A stretch of DNA of 40,840 nucleotides from Bacteroidota bacterium (GTDB lineage Bacteria; Bacteroidota; Bacteroidia; Palsa-948): NCBI GenBank assembly GCA_023251625.1, contig JAHEYK010000008.1:6237-47076 (forward strand), read 5' to 3'. Below the pieces are notes generated by a model. The model saw only the letters and a list, made by a program, of their open reading frames with translations, was not told the DNA's origin and did not search any database. Position 1 is the first letter of the stretch. Each line of letters starts with the position of its first letter. A program made the position numbers and the translations under genes. Below are positions 28,097-37,600 of this stretch, piece after piece.

Positions 28097-29290
28097 ATGA
28101 AAAAAATGCTTTACTTATTTCTGTTCTCTCCTTTGTGCTTGTTTGGACAGACCCTTCAAACAGAAAAAGGGATCAATTTTGACCACGCCAGCAACTTTGC
28201 ACAGCTTCTTGAAAGATCCGGAAAGGAGAACAAGATGATCATGGTGGATGCATACACCACCTGGTGCGGACCCTGTAAGTGGATGGCAAATAATATTTTT
28301 CCGAATGATACGGTAGCTGCTTATTACAATTCGAACTTCATCAATGCAAAAATCGATATGGAAAAGGGAGAGGGAGTTGATCTGGCAAAAAAATACCTGG
28401 TGACAGCGTATCCAACATTTCTTTTCATAGATAATAACGGAGAGCTATTGCACAGGATGAGTGGCTCCATGCAGGCCAAAGATTTTGTTGAACTCGGTTC
28501 CGATGCAATGAATCCGGCTAAGCAATTTGCTTCGGCTCAGAGGAAATATGATTCCGGAAACATGAACCCTGATGAAATGGGCGAATATCTTTTGATGAGG
28601 GCAAAAACGAATATGGATGTTAAAGAAGTGATGGCCAAGTACTTTTCGACTCAAAAAGATTCTGACCTCATTAACTTACGAAATTGGAGTATTCTCAGTC
28701 ATTGTGCATGGTACCTACGAGCTGATTGCAGAGAATTCCGATATCTGGTAGATCACCATGCGGAGTTCGATAAATTATATTCAGAAAAGGAAGTAAGTAA
28801 AATTATTAGTAATGGCTATGTTTCAGCTTTGGAAAATTATCTAAAGGATAAGAATGCGGAAGGATATCTAAAATTGAAAGAGGAGATAAAGAAAAAAAAT
28901 ATTGTAATGCATGAGGATCGGGTCATGTTGTATGACCTGGAATATTATAAACAAAAGAGTGACTGGGCTGAATATACGCAAACGGGTGAAAAATTTATTG
29001 AGGAGTTTGGCAAAGAAAAGCAATATTATCTCAACCTGATGGCATGGAATTTTTATGAGAATGTTTCCGATAAAGTAATGCTTGCAAAGGCTGAAGCGTG
29101 GGCAAAGCGTTCGGTCGAGTTAGATACGAACTATGAAAATACTGACACATACGCTTGTCTGCAATATAAATTAGGTAAGAAGATGGAAGCCCAAGCCACA
29201 GCGGAACGCGCAATAGAATTGGCAAAAAAGGATGGGAAAGATTTTAAAGAAACGCAGGCACTGCTGGATAAAATAAAGGCAATGAAGTAA
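28097..29290 (+). CDS. thioredoxin-fold protein with helical C-terminal region
   Basis: Signal peptide; MIMVDAYTTWCGPCKWMANNIF; TAYPTFLFIDNNGELLHRMSG. Confidence 0.88.
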   Translation: MKKMLYLFLFSPLCLFGQTLQTEKGINFDHASNFAQLLERSGKENKMIMVDAYTTWCGPCKWMANNIFPNDTVAAYYNSNFINAKIDMEKGEGVDLAKKYLVTAYPTFLFIDNNGELLHRMSGSMQAKDFVELGSDAMNPAKQFASAQRKYDSGNMNPDEMGEYLLMRAKTNMDVKEVMAKYFSTQKDSDLINLRNWSILSHCAWYLRADCREFRYLVDHHAEFDKLYSEKEVSKIISNGYVSALENYLKDKNAEGYLKLKEEIKKKNIVMHEDRVMLYDLEYYKQKSDWAEYTQTGEKFIEEFGKEKQYYLNLMAWNFYENVSDKVMLAKAEAWAKRSVELDTNYENTDTYACLQYKLGKKMEAQATAERAIELAKKDGKDFKETQALLDKIKAMK

Positions 29291-29312
29291 ATATTGTTTG
29301 CAGAAAATAATA

Positions 29313-29585
29313 ATGGCAAAGTGGTTCGTCTATTTGCTGGAATGTTCGGATCGGTCCATCTACACGGGTATTACGAATGATCTGAAGGCAAGAATTAAAA
29401 CGCATAATTCAGGGAAGGGCGCAAAATACACCAGAGGCAGAGTACCTGTAAAGCTCAAAGCGTTTTATCCGCACGCCAGCCGTTCTGCGGCTTCAAAAGT
29501 TGAATACGCCCTTAAGAAATTACCTGCTGCGAAAAAAAAGGAGTTTATTAAAAGGTTCCCCCAAAAACAACTTCTTAAGTTATAG
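29313..29585 (+). CDS. GIY-YIG nuclease superfamily protein
   Basis: WFVYLLECSDRSIYTGITNDLKARIKTHNSGKGAKYTRGRVPVKL; ATG at 29313. Confidence 0.93.
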   Translation: MAKWFVYLLECSDRSIYTGITNDLKARIKTHNSGKGAKYTRGRVPVKLKAFYPHASRSAASKVEYALKKLPAAKKKEFIKRFPQKQLLKL

Positions 29586-29683
29586 CCAATTCGAAAGGCT
29601 GTAGTTTTCTATAAAAAGCTCTACTTTATTAGTCATTCAGGATTATGCATAATTGACTTAAAAACATAATTTTATTATTATAG

Positions 29684-29767
29684 TATATGCAAATACATAT
29701 AACTATACAATATATTTTAATTTTATATGTAATTAGATATAATTTAGTATATTTGTACTAAATTATA
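29684..29767. promoter_or_regulatory. hipBST candidate operator/promoter: AT-rich inverted repeats with an embedded -7 element
   Basis: TATAATTTAGTA-tatttg-TACTAAATTATA (29738-29767, 12-bp perfect arms), TATATG-n6-CATATA (29684-29701), TTATAT-n8-ATATAA (29723-29742); TATATTTG (29748-29755) in the main repeat. Confidence 0.6.
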
Positions 29768-29781
29768 CGTAAAAGCATATA

Positions 29782-29997
29782 ATGAAATCGCTAGCTACCT
29801 TTGTCAAAGAGAAAAGAAAAGAAGCCAATCTCTCCCAGGAAGAATTCGCTGCACGTGCAGGCGTTGCCCTTACAGTAGTCAGAAAGATCGAACAATACAA
29901 GGGCAATCTGAATCTCGAAAAGGTAAATCAGGTGTTGAAAATGTTCGGACATGAGCTGGCTCCGGTAGAGATAAAAAAAATAACTCCGGATCTTTAG
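29782..29997 (+). CDS. XRE/HipB-like antitoxin
   Basis: FVKEKRKEANLSQEEFAARAGVALTVVRKIEQYKGNLNLEKVNQVLKMFGHELAPVE; precedes two HipA-derived genes. Confidence 0.88.
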   Translation: MKSLATFVKEKRKEANLSQEEFAARAGVALTVVRKIEQYKGNLNLEKVNQVLKMFGHELAPVEIKKITPDL

Positions 29998-30019
29998 GTG
30001 TTCAGTAAAAAAATAAATC

Positions 30020-30352
30020 ATGAGAAGTGCAGAAATATACTACAAGGATGTGTTGGCCGGCATTCTTACAGAAACAAATGAAGGGCAATATATCTTTCAG
30101 TACGAAAAGAAATATGTTGCAAAATATCCGGATCAACTTATCACTTTTAGCATGCCTGTAAGCGAAACAAAATATGTGGACAATAGATTGTTCCCGTTTT
30201 TTGAAGGGCTGATACCGGAAGGATGGTTATTGGATATTGCATCAAAGAACTGGAAAATAAATTCAAATGATCGTATGGGATTGTTGATGGCTTGCTGTCA
30301 GAATTGTATCGGGGCAGTAAGTGTAAAACCAATTCAAGAAGAAAATGAGTAA
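30020..30352 (+). CDS. HipS-like protein (HipA N-terminal subdomain)
   Basis: YKDVLAGILTETNEGQYIFQYEKKYVAKYPDQLITFSMPVSETKYVDNRLFPFFEGLIPEGWLLDIASKNWKINSNDRMGLLMACCQNCIGAVSV. Confidence 0.85.
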   Translation: MRSAEIYYKDVLAGILTETNEGQYIFQYEKKYVAKYPDQLITFSMPVSETKYVDNRLFPFFEGLIPEGWLLDIASKNWKINSNDRMGLLMACCQNCIGAVSVKPIQEENE

Positions 30353-31298
30353 GAAATGTTTATACTGCTATCAAGCATTGGAAGAATCTGATGAAGGGGA
30401 TTTCCATGAGCCCTGCAGCCTGGAATTCTTTGGAACAAAAAGGGCGCCTCTACTGGAGTACTCATTTAATCAGATGGCAGAGTTAGCAAAAAATGTTGTG
30501 GAACGAAGTGTGGCTGTGCCGGGAGTACAGCCAAAATTATCTTTATCACTAGTTAAGGGAACAATGCAGAATGGGTATTCAGGAAGGTTAACCGTTGTCG
30601 GAGCATTGGGCGGCAATTATATTTTCAAACCACCCTCAGAGCATTTTCCGGAGATGCCGCAGAATGAGCATGTAACCATGCGAATAGCAGAGGCTTTTGG
30701 AATAAGGACTGTTCCATCAAGCCTGATACGATTACAATCAGGGGAATTGTCCTATATAACCAGGCGGATTGATCGCACAGATGGAGGAGAGAAGATTCAC
30801 ATGATAGACATGTTTCAGATACTGGAAGCATTTGATAAATATAAAAGTTCAATGGAGCGTGCTGGAAAAGCAGTAGGAGAATATTCAAGTAACACGTTGC
30901 TGGATAAATTATATTTTTTTGAATTAAGTGTTTTTAGCTTTCTTACCGGGAATAACGACATGCATTTGAAAAATTTCTCAATGATTAATACAGGCGAAAC
31001 GCAATGGACTTTGTCTCCCGCATACGATTTATTAAATGTAGCTATTGCGAATCCGAACGATACAGAGGAGCTCGCCTTAACTCTTGAAGGGAAAAAGAAA
31101 AAATTGAAACGTGAAAATTTCGAGCGACTAGGAAAGGATTTAGGCTTGAATGAAAAACAAGCAGAAGGTGTATTCGCTCGCTTTATTAAAAGGAAGTCCG
31201 TATCTATGCAATGGATTGATAATTCTTTTTTGTCCGATGAATACAAAAAACAATATAAGGAAGTACTTGAAGAAAGGTACTCGAGATTGATAAAATAA
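30345..31298 (+). CDS. HipT-like serine/threonine kinase toxin (HipA C-terminal)
   Basis: VAVPGVQPKLSL, FKPPSEHFPEMPQNEHVTMRIAEAFGI, TGNNDMHLKNFSMI, LSPAYDLLNVAIAN; 8-bp overlap with the hipS-like gene. Confidence 0.88.
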   Translation: MSKKCLYCYQALEESDEGDFHEPCSLEFFGTKRAPLLEYSFNQMAELAKNVVERSVAVPGVQPKLSLSLVKGTMQNGYSGRLTVVGALGGNYIFKPPSEHFPEMPQNEHVTMRIAEAFGIRTVPSSLIRLQSGELSYITRRIDRTDGGEKIHMIDMFQILEAFDKYKSSMERAGKAVGEYSSNTLLDKLYFFELSVFSFLTGNNDMHLKNFSMINTGETQWTLSPAYDLLNVAIANPNDTEELALTLEGKKKKLKRENFERLGKDLGLNEKQAEGVFARFIKRKSVSMQWIDNSFLSDEYKKQYKEVLEERYSRLIK

Positions 31299-31407
31299 AA
31301 TGCCGAACTTCAGTGAAACGTGGCGCAAATTGGTAAAGCACTGGAAAAGGTTGAGAAGTTTATTGGATGATAGGAAGTATTATATTCGCAACTGCAAAAG
31401 TCTCTTT

Positions 31408-31465
31408 GCCCCGATGGCGCCCGCCCGTACCGAAACGGTACGTTTCGGGCGGGGAACTGGTAGAC
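31408..31465 (+). pseudogene. partial tRNA-Leu 5' half interrupted by a 34-bp palindrome
   Basis: GCCCCGATGGCG (31408-31419) plus GAACTGGTAGAC (31454-31465) matches the first 24 nt of the downstream tRNA-Leu at 23/24; intervening CCCGCCCGTACCGAAACGGTACGTTTCGGGCGGG. Confidence 0.75.
31420..31453. repeat. 34-bp multi-palindromic element
   Basis: CCCGCCCG / CGGGCGGG 8-bp outer arms; alternative inner hairpins CGTACCG-AAA-CGGTACG and CGAAACG-GTA-CGTTTCG. Confidence 0.75.
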
Positions 31466-31497
31466 ACTAATAGCGTTTAAATTAATGCAATGACAAT

Positions 31498-31581
31498 GCC
31501 CTGATGGCGGAACTGGTAGACGCGTTGGTCTCAAACACCAATGTCCTCACGGACTTGTCGGTTCGATTCCGACTCAGGGTA
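31498..31581 (+). tRNA. tRNA-Leu (anticodon CAA)
   Basis: GCCCTGA acceptor, D-arm, anticodon stem TTGGT-CTCAAAC-ACCAA, variable arm GTCCTCACGGAC, T-arm TCGGTTCGATTCCGA, TCAGGGT+A; CCA not encoded. Confidence 0.95.
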
Positions 31582-31583
31582 CG

Positions 31584-31621
31584 ATGGGAGTCTTAGGTAA
31601 AACCTAAGCTCCCATTTTTTA
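31584..31621 (+). terminator. intrinsic terminator of tRNA-Leu
   Basis: ATGGGAG-t-CTTAGGT-AAA-ACCTAAG-CTCCCAT followed by TTTTTTA. Confidence 0.85.
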
Positions 31622-31632
31622 TTTATTCAATT

Positions 31633-32400
31633 TTAGCGAGAACTGTTCAGTGCTCTGATATTTTTCTTGTACCCGGGTTTTTTAATTAGGTAGAACTTTG
31701 TATCTCTTAGGATCTGCCGAAGATCGATCCAGACTCCATAGGAGTAATACCACCCGTTAAAATTAAACGCAGGTTTAAAATCAAAAACATACCGATAGCC
31801 CACCATAGATGTGAAGCCGATCCATTTCAAAGGTTTAAGAACAATATTTACTGCAGCCCCTAAGGGCACCATGCTATAATGCCTGTCAAAAAGAACTTTT
31901 TTCATGAGGGAATCCATGGCTTTGACCTCGTATTTACCGTAACCGATCTCTAGAGGAATATCCAATTCAAAATATCGTTTATCGATCAAGGTATATTGAT
32001 AGAACAGAGTGAGGTAATTCAGGGTTAAAAATTGATTCGTCATTACCTTTTGATCTATGTCCTTGATCTTCGAGGGCCTTTTGGTCGCTTCTGAAATGGT
32101 ACTTGCTCCCAAACACAAGGTATGCCTTTCTTTTAAGATCACCCCAAGATGAAGGCCATACACCTCTACCGGGGCGCTGCGTATGAATGAGCTTCTGTTA
32201 TCAGCAGCAATATAAGTCCTGATCTTTTGAAATTTGTAGATCTTGAGAGAATCGGCCTTTAAATTTTGTTTCAGCGAGTCAGCTAAAAATAATTTTCTCG
32301 TAACTGTTTTTGCCGTATCGGCTTGAGCCATCAGAAGGCTTCCGTAAATAGTATAAATAAAATGCACAACGAGAAGTACTTCTAAATGCCGGGGCCTCAT
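31633..32400 (-). CDS. hypothetical protein with N-terminal hydrophobic/signal segment
   Basis: Intact 255-aa ORF with signal-like N-terminus, upstream of and codirectional with ybeY; family not recognised. Confidence 0.6.
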   Translation of the reverse strand: MRPRHLEVLLVVHFIYTIYGSLLMAQADTAKTVTRKLFLADSLKQNLKADSLKIYKFQKIRTYIAADNRSSFIRSAPVEVYGLHLGVILKERHTLCLGASTISEATKRPSKIKDIDQKVMTNQFLTLNYLTLFYQYTLIDKRYFELDIPLEIGYGKYEVKAMDSLMKKVLFDRHYSMVPLGAAVNIVLKPLKWIGFTSMVGYRYVFDFKPAFNFNGWYYSYGVWIDLRQILRDTKFYLIKKPGYKKNIRALNSSR

Positions 32401-32411
32401 TTTCTGAAATA

Positions 32412-32828
32412 TTATTTTCTGATCACAGAAAGATAATGATCTTCCCTTTTTCTCATTTCCTTTTTCTTTCCGGTGGTTTTATCAGTGTATCCGCAGAGGT
32501 GCAGTATGCCATGTATCATTACCCTGTGTAATTCATTTTCAAACGAAACATTAAATTTTTTCGCATTCTCTTTTACGCGAGGAATACTGATGAAGATCTC
32601 GCTGGAAAGTTCTTTGGTGGGATATTGAAAGGTGATTATATCCGTCAATGTATTATGCTTGAGGAATTTTTTGTTCAGAGCGAGAAGAAAAGCATCGCTG
32701 CAGAAGGTGAAACTTATATTTCCTGCTTTCTTTCCTTCTTTTTTAATTACAGAAAGGATCAATTTTTTGACAGTACTTTGTTTGCTAAGGGAGAAGCCTT
32801 TATGCTGTGATAAAAATTGAACAGGCAT
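32412..32828 (-). CDS. ybeY: endoribonuclease YbeY / rRNA maturation factor
   Basis: LNKKFLKHNTLTDIITFQYP and HRVMIHGILHLCGYTDKT. Confidence 0.93.
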   Translation of the reverse strand: MPVQFLSQHKGFSLSKQSTVKKLILSVIKKEGKKAGNISFTFCSDAFLLALNKKFLKHNTLTDIITFQYPTKELSSEIFISIPRVKENAKKFNVSFENELHRVMIHGILHLCGYTDKTTGKKKEMRKREDHYLSVIRK

Positions 32829-32839
32829 TCAGAAGAATA

Positions 32840-34177
32840 TCACAGAAGTTTGTGTGTCTCCAGGAATTTGGTCGTGTAATTCCCTTTCCGGAAGTCTTCG
32901 TTCTCCATCAGTTTTACATGGAAAGGAATGGTAGTCTTCACTCCTTCAATGATGAATTCACCCAATGCACGTTGCATTTTGGTGATGCATTCTTCACGTG
33001 TTCTGGCAACGGTAATGAGCTTAGCGATCATGGAATCATAATAGGGAGGGATCGAATAGCCTGCATAGATATGCGTATCCACACGCACACCGTGTCCGCC
33101 CGGTTTATGCAGCGAGGTGATCTTGCCCGGACTGGGGCGAAAATCATTGTAGGGGTCTTCAGCATTCACACGGCATTCGATGGCGTGCATCTGGGGAGTA
33201 TAATTTTTTCCGGAGATAGGGACACCCGAAGCGATCAGGATCTGTTCGCGTATCAGATCATAATCGATCACTTCTTCCGTGATGGGATGCTCTACCTGGA
33301 TACGGGTGTTCATCTCCATGAAATAAAAATTGCGGTGTTTATCAACCAAAAATTCGATGGTACCAACACCTTCATACTTAATTGCATTGGCCAGTTTGAT
33401 GGCTGCTTCACCCATGGCATTTCGCAGTTCATCGGTCATGAACGGGGAAGGAGTTTCTTCTACCAATTTCTGATGCCTTCTTTGAATGGAGCAGTCACGT
33501 TCAGAAAGGTGACAGGCTTTTCCATATTGATCTCCCGCAATTTGTATCTCGATATGGCGAGGCTCTTCAATAAATTTTTCCATGTACATGCCATCGTTCC
33601 CGAAAGAGGCCATGGCTTCTTTGCGTGCAGATTCCCAGGCATGTTCAATTTCTTTTTCTTCCCATACTATGCGCATTCCTTTTCCGCCACCGCCGGCAGT
33701 GGCTTTCATGAGAACAGGATAGCCGATCTTTTTGGCATTCTTTTTTGCGTCTTCCACATCTTCCAACAATCCTTCTGAGCCGGGCACGCAGGGCACACCG
33801 GCTTTTTTAGCGGTAACCTTTGCAGAAATTTTATCACCCATAGCATCCATCATTTCGGGAGTGGGGCCGATGAATTTAATTTCATGCTCACCGCATATCT
33901 GTGCGAACTTGGAACGTTCGGATAAAAATCCATAGCCGGGGTGGATCCCGTCTGAATTAGTGATCTCAGCAGCGGCAATGATATTAGGGATATTCAGGTA
34001 TGAATCTTTGCTGGCTGGAGGGCCAATGCAAACGGCCTCATCCGCAAAACGTACATGCAGTGATTCTTTATCGGCAGTAGAGTATACGGCAACCGTTTTG
34101 ATACCCATTTCCTTGCAGGAACGGATGATACGGAGGGCAATTTCTCCTCTGTTAGCTATTAGTATTTTCTTAAACAT
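32840..34177 (-). CDS. accC: acetyl-CoA carboxylase biotin carboxylase subunit
   Basis: [78 protein letters not shown]. Confidence 0.95.
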   Translation of the reverse strand: MFKKILIANRGEIALRIIRSCKEMGIKTVAVYSTADKESLHVRFADEAVCIGPPASKDSYLNIPNIIAAAEITNSDGIHPGYGFLSERSKFAQICGEHEIKFIGPTPEMMDAMGDKISAKVTAKKAGVPCVPGSEGLLEDVEDAKKNAKKIGYPVLMKATAGGGGKGMRIVWEEKEIEHAWESARKEAMASFGNDGMYMEKFIEEPRHIEIQIAGDQYGKACHLSERDCSIQRRHQKLVEETPSPFMTDELRNAMGEAAIKLANAIKYEGVGTIEFLVDKHRNFYFMEMNTRIQVEHPITEEVIDYDLIREQILIASGVPISGKNYTPQMHAIECRVNAEDPYNDFRPSPGKITSLHKPGGHGVRVDTHIYAGYSIPPYYDSMIAKLITVARTREECITKMQRALGEFIIEGVKTTIPFHVKLMENEDFRKGNYTTKFLETHKLL

Positions 34178-34186
34178 ATATGAGCA

Positions 34187-34609
34187 TCAATTTTTTAGTG
34201 AAACATCAACTACAAATTTGTTCCTGAGCGATTTTCTTCCTATCAAAACCGGGTAACGCATAGTGCCCCTGTCTGAGAGCGAAATTATCGATTTTATCAG
34301 TCTGCCCGCGATCTTTATATTGGTTTTTATCAGGTATCTTTTCTCCACTTCTCCGAAAGAATTTTTTATCTTTTTCTGCTTAAAATCTGCGAAGCAATGT
34401 TCCTTTTGGCTGAATATGGGGTGCCCGGGGTCAAGCACTTTGAAGTAAAGTTTATTTTCTTTGACCTGAATATCACGGCAATGCAGCGTATTGGAATAGG
34501 CGCCCGTATCTATTTTGGCATAAATATCTTTTATACCGAGTTCCGGAAAATCAACACGCTCTATCCGCCCGATGATCTGTTTGGGCTTATTTATTTTTTT
34601 CTTTTGCAT
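34187..34609 (-). CDS. RimK/LysX-associated retropepsin-like zinc protease family protein
   Basis: IGRIERVDFPELGIKDIYAKIDTGAYSNTLHC...RYPVLIGRKSLRNKFVVDVS. Confidence 0.85.
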   Translation of the reverse strand: MQKKKINKPKQIIGRIERVDFPELGIKDIYAKIDTGAYSNTLHCRDIQVKENKLYFKVLDPGHPIFSQKEHCFADFKQKKIKNSFGEVEKRYLIKTNIKIAGRLIKSIISLSDRGTMRYPVLIGRKSLRNKFVVDVSLKN

Positions 34610-34610
34610 T

Positions 34611-37600
34611 TTATACTTTTATTCCCATTACCAGTATGTCATCAATCTGCTCAAGGTTGCCTCTCCATGCTTCGATCGTATTGTTCAGGGTCTTTTTCTG
34701 TTCTTTCATAGTGTCATTCTGAACCGATAAGATCAATTCTTTCAATTTACTGCGTTTGAATTTTTTTCCGTCTTTGCCGCCAAACTGATCGGCATAACCG
34801 TCTGAAAAAAGGTAGATGGCATCGCCTTTTTGAAGGGCCATTTCGTGATTGGTAAAATTTTTACGGGAGATATACTGGCCTATGGGCTGTTTATCGCCTT
34901 TTATTTCCTGCAGTATTCCGTTGCGAAGTAAGAGCATGGGGTGGTTAGCTCCGCTGAATTCCAGTTTCATGTTTTTCCGGTCCAATGCACAGAGTGAAAT
35001 ATCCATGCCATCTTTTATATCCTGAGTTTCTCCTCCCCGGCTTAATACATCGGTGACACCCTCATTCAGCCTGTCGAGGATGCTTGCAGGGGTGCGCTCT
35101 TTGAACATGATCAGCGCACGCTGGATATTTCCGTGTGCCACCAAACTTACGAAAGCGCCCGGCACCCCGTGGCCGGTGCAGTCAATGGCGGCAAAAAATA
35201 ATTTATCGTCTTTTTTATTTACCCAGTAAAAATCGCCCGATACAATATCTTTTTGCTTAAAGAGCACAAAATATTCGCCCATGTGCTCATCCATATATTT
35301 TTTGGCAGGAAGAAGCGCATCCTGTATTCTTTTTGCATACCGGATACTGCTCGTGATGTCGTTATTTTTTTCTTCAATTATTTTTTTCTGCTCAACCACT
35401 TCGCGCGTACGCATCTCTACCTTATCCTCGAGCAGCTGATTTTGTTTCTGCAGGTTCTTCACCTTCCATTTCATAAACCCGTAAAAGCCGGTGACAATAC
35501 AAACGATACACACTGTAAAGAACCATATTGTTTTCCAGAAGGGAGGCTTGATGATGAACTGATATGAAACAGGTTGCCCCCAAATTCCTTCGGCATTGGC
35601 GGCACATACCTTGAACGTATATTCTCCGTTGGGCAGGCTGGGGTAGGAGGCTCTTCGGTTTTCGGTGGGCAGAGACCAGTCTTTATCATATCCTTCCAGC
35701 ATGAACTTGTATTTCACTTTATCAGGGGCTTTGAGATAAACGCCCATGAACTCAAAAACAAATTGATTATGCTTGTAGTCAAATTCCGATCTTGCATTCA
35801 GGGGATAGAGTTCAAACATGACCTGCAAGCCGGTAAATTCAACCTTGGGGGTGAGATAGTCGAGCGAATCAAGTGATGAACGGAATTTTACAACGCCATG
35901 ATCGGTTCCGATCAAAACATTTCCGGTTTTATCGCGGAAGCATACATTCTGGTTGGGAGAAAAATCAAGGCCCGATTCATTTAGATTATAGTGCCTTACG
36001 TGCGTGGGATCTGTAGTGTTGATCACATCAATACCGCTGTTATGAGCAACCACAAGATCGGTACCGGCACCCATTGAAAGGATGTCGGGAGAGAGGTCAC
36101 GGATCCCATTTTCTGTTCCATAGTTGGTAAATGTTCTGCCGTTGTAGGAATAAATACCACCTTCTTGTGTACTGAACCAGATGATCCCATTTTTATCTTC
36201 CAGGATGGAATACACGATGTCGCTTTTAAGCCCACCTGCTTTTGTATTGAAGGTGGTGAAATGGGATCCGTCATACCGGGTGATGCCGCCACCATCGGTA
36301 CCGAACCATAAAGCATTACGGCTGTCGCGGAACGCGTAGTAGGCATAAATACTTCCTATGCCGTCATCTTCCGAATAATTTTTTACCGTCATCTTGCCTT
36401 TGTAATTATCCTCCGAGAAAGATATTTTTGAAACACCACCGCCCAGTGTTGCCATCCATATGTTTCCGGCTTTATCATCGCAGATCGACATGATATTGCT
36501 ATTGGCAAGCCCCTGCGCTTCGGAATAGGAAGTGATAGAACCGGTGCGGGGATCCAGTAAAAAGACCCCGTATCCATACGTTCCAATCCAGATGTTTCCA
36601 TTCCTGCCTTCAAAGAGAGATACGATGCGGAAGTCCGAGGATCTTTTTTCGGCGAAATATGTTTTCCGCTGAGGCATGCCGGACTCATCAAAATGAAAGC
36701 TGAACAAGCCTGACGGAGAGCTAAGCCAGATATTTCCTTTTGAGTCGACCATAATGGCACGTGCCGAGTCGGATGGGATGCCATCGCGGGATGTGAAAAT
36801 TTCAAAGCGGCTGCGGCAATACTGGCTGAGCCCTTTTTCAGTCCCTACCCAAATATTTTTTTCTGCGTCTTCAAAAAGAGATAACACTTTTACGTTCGCG
36901 TGCTCATTGTGGCCGGCAACGGGGAAACGGAGATATTTGTTATCGTGAACAACAAATGCGATTAATCCATCGGTGGTCTCGGCACCGATCCAGAGGGCGC
37001 CTTTGTGGTCAATGATCATGGAGTAGATGGGGCCAAACTTCCAGCCGCCTGTTAAAGAGGGGCGTATGATTTTTTTAGCGGACAGGTCGTAATTGCAGAA
37101 CCCGGAATCACGCATAGTGATCCATATCTTTCCGGTTGCATCTTTGGTGATGAGCTGAACAATGTTATCAGGCAGGCCATCTTTTGTAGTGATACGGGGA
37201 TATTTTTGCTTATCACTTTTTTCCTCATTGTTCAGTATGGTGATGCCGGCATCAGAGCCCATCCAGATGTTTCCGGGAGATATTTCGGACAATGTATAAA
37301 TGTAATCATCGCCCAGCCCGTTCTTCGTGTTATAATGTGATAGTGATTTCCCATTGTATTTGTAAACCCCTGAACCATACGTGGCGATCCATATATTTTT
37401 ATTTATATCGCTAATGAAGCAAGTAATATGTTCTTTATTGGCTGTATCCTGCAGTGTAAAAGCAGAAAATATTCCGTTCTTCTGAAGCGTGATCTTTCCG
37501 TTCGAGTGGCCGATCCACAAGGTGCTGTCGGGAGCTTCGAACAAGGCGGTAACGGAATTATCAGCCAGGCCGTCTTTTTGCTGAAAGTGTTTGTATGCAA

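Noticed and set aside
30020-31298. Frameshifted full-length hipA
   Set aside because: The two ORFs have their own starts, an 8-bp overlap, sizes matching HipS/HipT, and the second has its own cysteine-rich N-terminus; a split operon fits better.
29586-31640. Integrative element or prophage carrying hipBST with tRNA-Leu as att site
   Set aside because: No integrase, transposase or phage gene is visible, and the duplicated tRNA part is the 5' half rather than the usual 3' end; kept only as a possibility under the tRNA finding.
32807-33778. 323-aa plus-strand ORF antisense to accC
   Set aside because: Entirely overlaps the strongly supported accC gene on the opposite strand; a codon-bias shadow ORF.
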